Origin: a virus | Virus record (IMG/VR): IMGVR_UViG_3300044825_002951 | Span: 1 to 36,782 of that record | Reading direction: 5' to 3' (one strand) | Length of the DNA: 36,782 bases | Program-made: the position numbers and the translations under genes | Notes under the pieces: model-generated | Seen by the model: only the letters and a program-made list of their open reading frames with translations | Told to the model about the DNA's origin: nothing | Database searches by the model: none | In this document: positions 36,486-36,782 of the stretch, piece after piece | Layout of the letters: each line of letters begins with the position of its first letter | Numbering within the stretch: position 1 is the stretch's first letter

Positions 36486-36782
36486 CGGCCCGCTCGATAC
36501 ATTTGACGCGTAACGCGGTCATCCAATCGGTATGGGCTTCCACGCTCATAACTTCAAATGTGCGGCTATCGATCACGATCCGATCTGTCATCTGCACATC
36601 TTGATTGTAGGCAAAGGTTACAACCCACGGGATCGGCGTCTCTGTCCTGTCACCTCTTACCCCTGGCCTGGCGCTTTGGGCATTGCGGCCCAAACGACAA
36701 TTTACCCCGGTGGCGTGATCGCTATAGCTGACCGTTTGCCCGCCGCGGCTATCGGCGGGATCGCTTTTGCGCTGGATCGTAC
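36466..36782 (-). CDS. Head-closure / head-tail joining protein, C-terminal part
   Basis: This is the continuation of the gene that starts at 191. The segment encodes a conserved-looking strand pattern, WVVTFAYNQDVQMTDRIVI then SRTFEVMSVEAHTDW and MTALRVKCIER. This is the beta-rich half typical of small head-completion proteins (known family trait, my assignment). The last residues (about RAGSVIIR) and the stop lie inside a degenerate copy of the GATCTGTGAATCACC inverted repeat at 36456-36485, so the C-terminus may have been rewritten by that element. Annotating the linear window alone would give a falsely short 75-residue protein from a TTG at 36693. Confidence 0.75.
   Translation of the reverse strand, partial: TIQRKSDPADSRGGQTVSYSDHATGVNCRLGRNAQSARPGVRGDRTETPIPWVVTFAYNQDVQMTDRIVIDSRTFEVMSVEAHTDWMTALRVKCIERAGSVIIR
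36656..36782. repeat. Right copy of 127-bp terminal overlap
   Basis: Identical to positions 1-127. It joins the end of the window to its beginning and restores the reading frame of the head-closure gene that is otherwise cut in two. Confidence 0.9.

Overview
The window is the complete genome of a temperate, long-tailed (siphovirus-type) bacteriophage. Its first 127 bases are identical to its last 127, so the molecule is a circle of about 36,655 bp opened at an arbitrary point. Bacterial Shine-Dalgarno sites (AGGAGG/AAGGGG type) and sigma70-like promoters are common. The host cannot be named from the sequence. A FtsK-like protein similar in style to ones I associate with Chloroflexota elements is only a weak hint.

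Layout on the circle. The late genes form one leftward run starting near 9.25 kb: a repeat-bearing membrane protein, a zinc-ribbon protein, small and large terminase, portal, MuF-like minor head protein, a small protein, then (behind its own promoter and a leader terminator at 3.83-3.96 kb) scaffold, major capsid, two head-surface proteins, connector, a glutamine/glycine-repeat protein, and a head-closure protein that crosses the window ends. From 36.4 to 27.9 kb the run continues with gp10-like protein, tail terminator, tail tube, tail-assembly chaperone with a -1 frameshift, tape measure, tail-tip proteins, a LamG-like protein, a hub-like protein and a 40-residue glycine-rich protein. It ends at a 44-bp palindromic terminator.

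The control region lies at 9.2-12.7 kb: a Cro/CI-type repressor transcribed left, an AT-rich operator region, and small early genes transcribed right. A lysis-type membrane cassette (LL-H-type holin and two other membrane proteins) occupies 13.0-14.3 kb, with no recognisable endolysin. A long leftward early operon (24.9 to 14.8 kb) carries a replication initiator-like protein, a FtsK/HerA-like protein that has lost its ATPase motifs, several small membrane proteins, a WGR-domain protein, a zinc-ribbon protein, a Dam-like adenine methyltransferase and two C5-cytosine methyltransferases. Integrase, a LPD29-like protein, an excisionase-like protein and a winged-helix protein lie at 25.0-27.4 kb.

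The most unusual content is repetitive. An 18-20 bp palindrome (consensus TACCGCCAGATCTGGCGGTA) occurs at least 15 times, both between genes and in frame inside proteins. A larger mosaic repeat of about 90-120 bp occurs four times. Two perfect 46-bp palindromes bracket a non-coding region at 14.4-14.8 kb. GATC is several-fold over-represented, and CCCTGG runs encode Gly-Gln tracts in unrelated proteins. Two candidate short structured RNAs with promoter and terminator lie at 3.83-3.92 kb and 27.73-27.89 kb.
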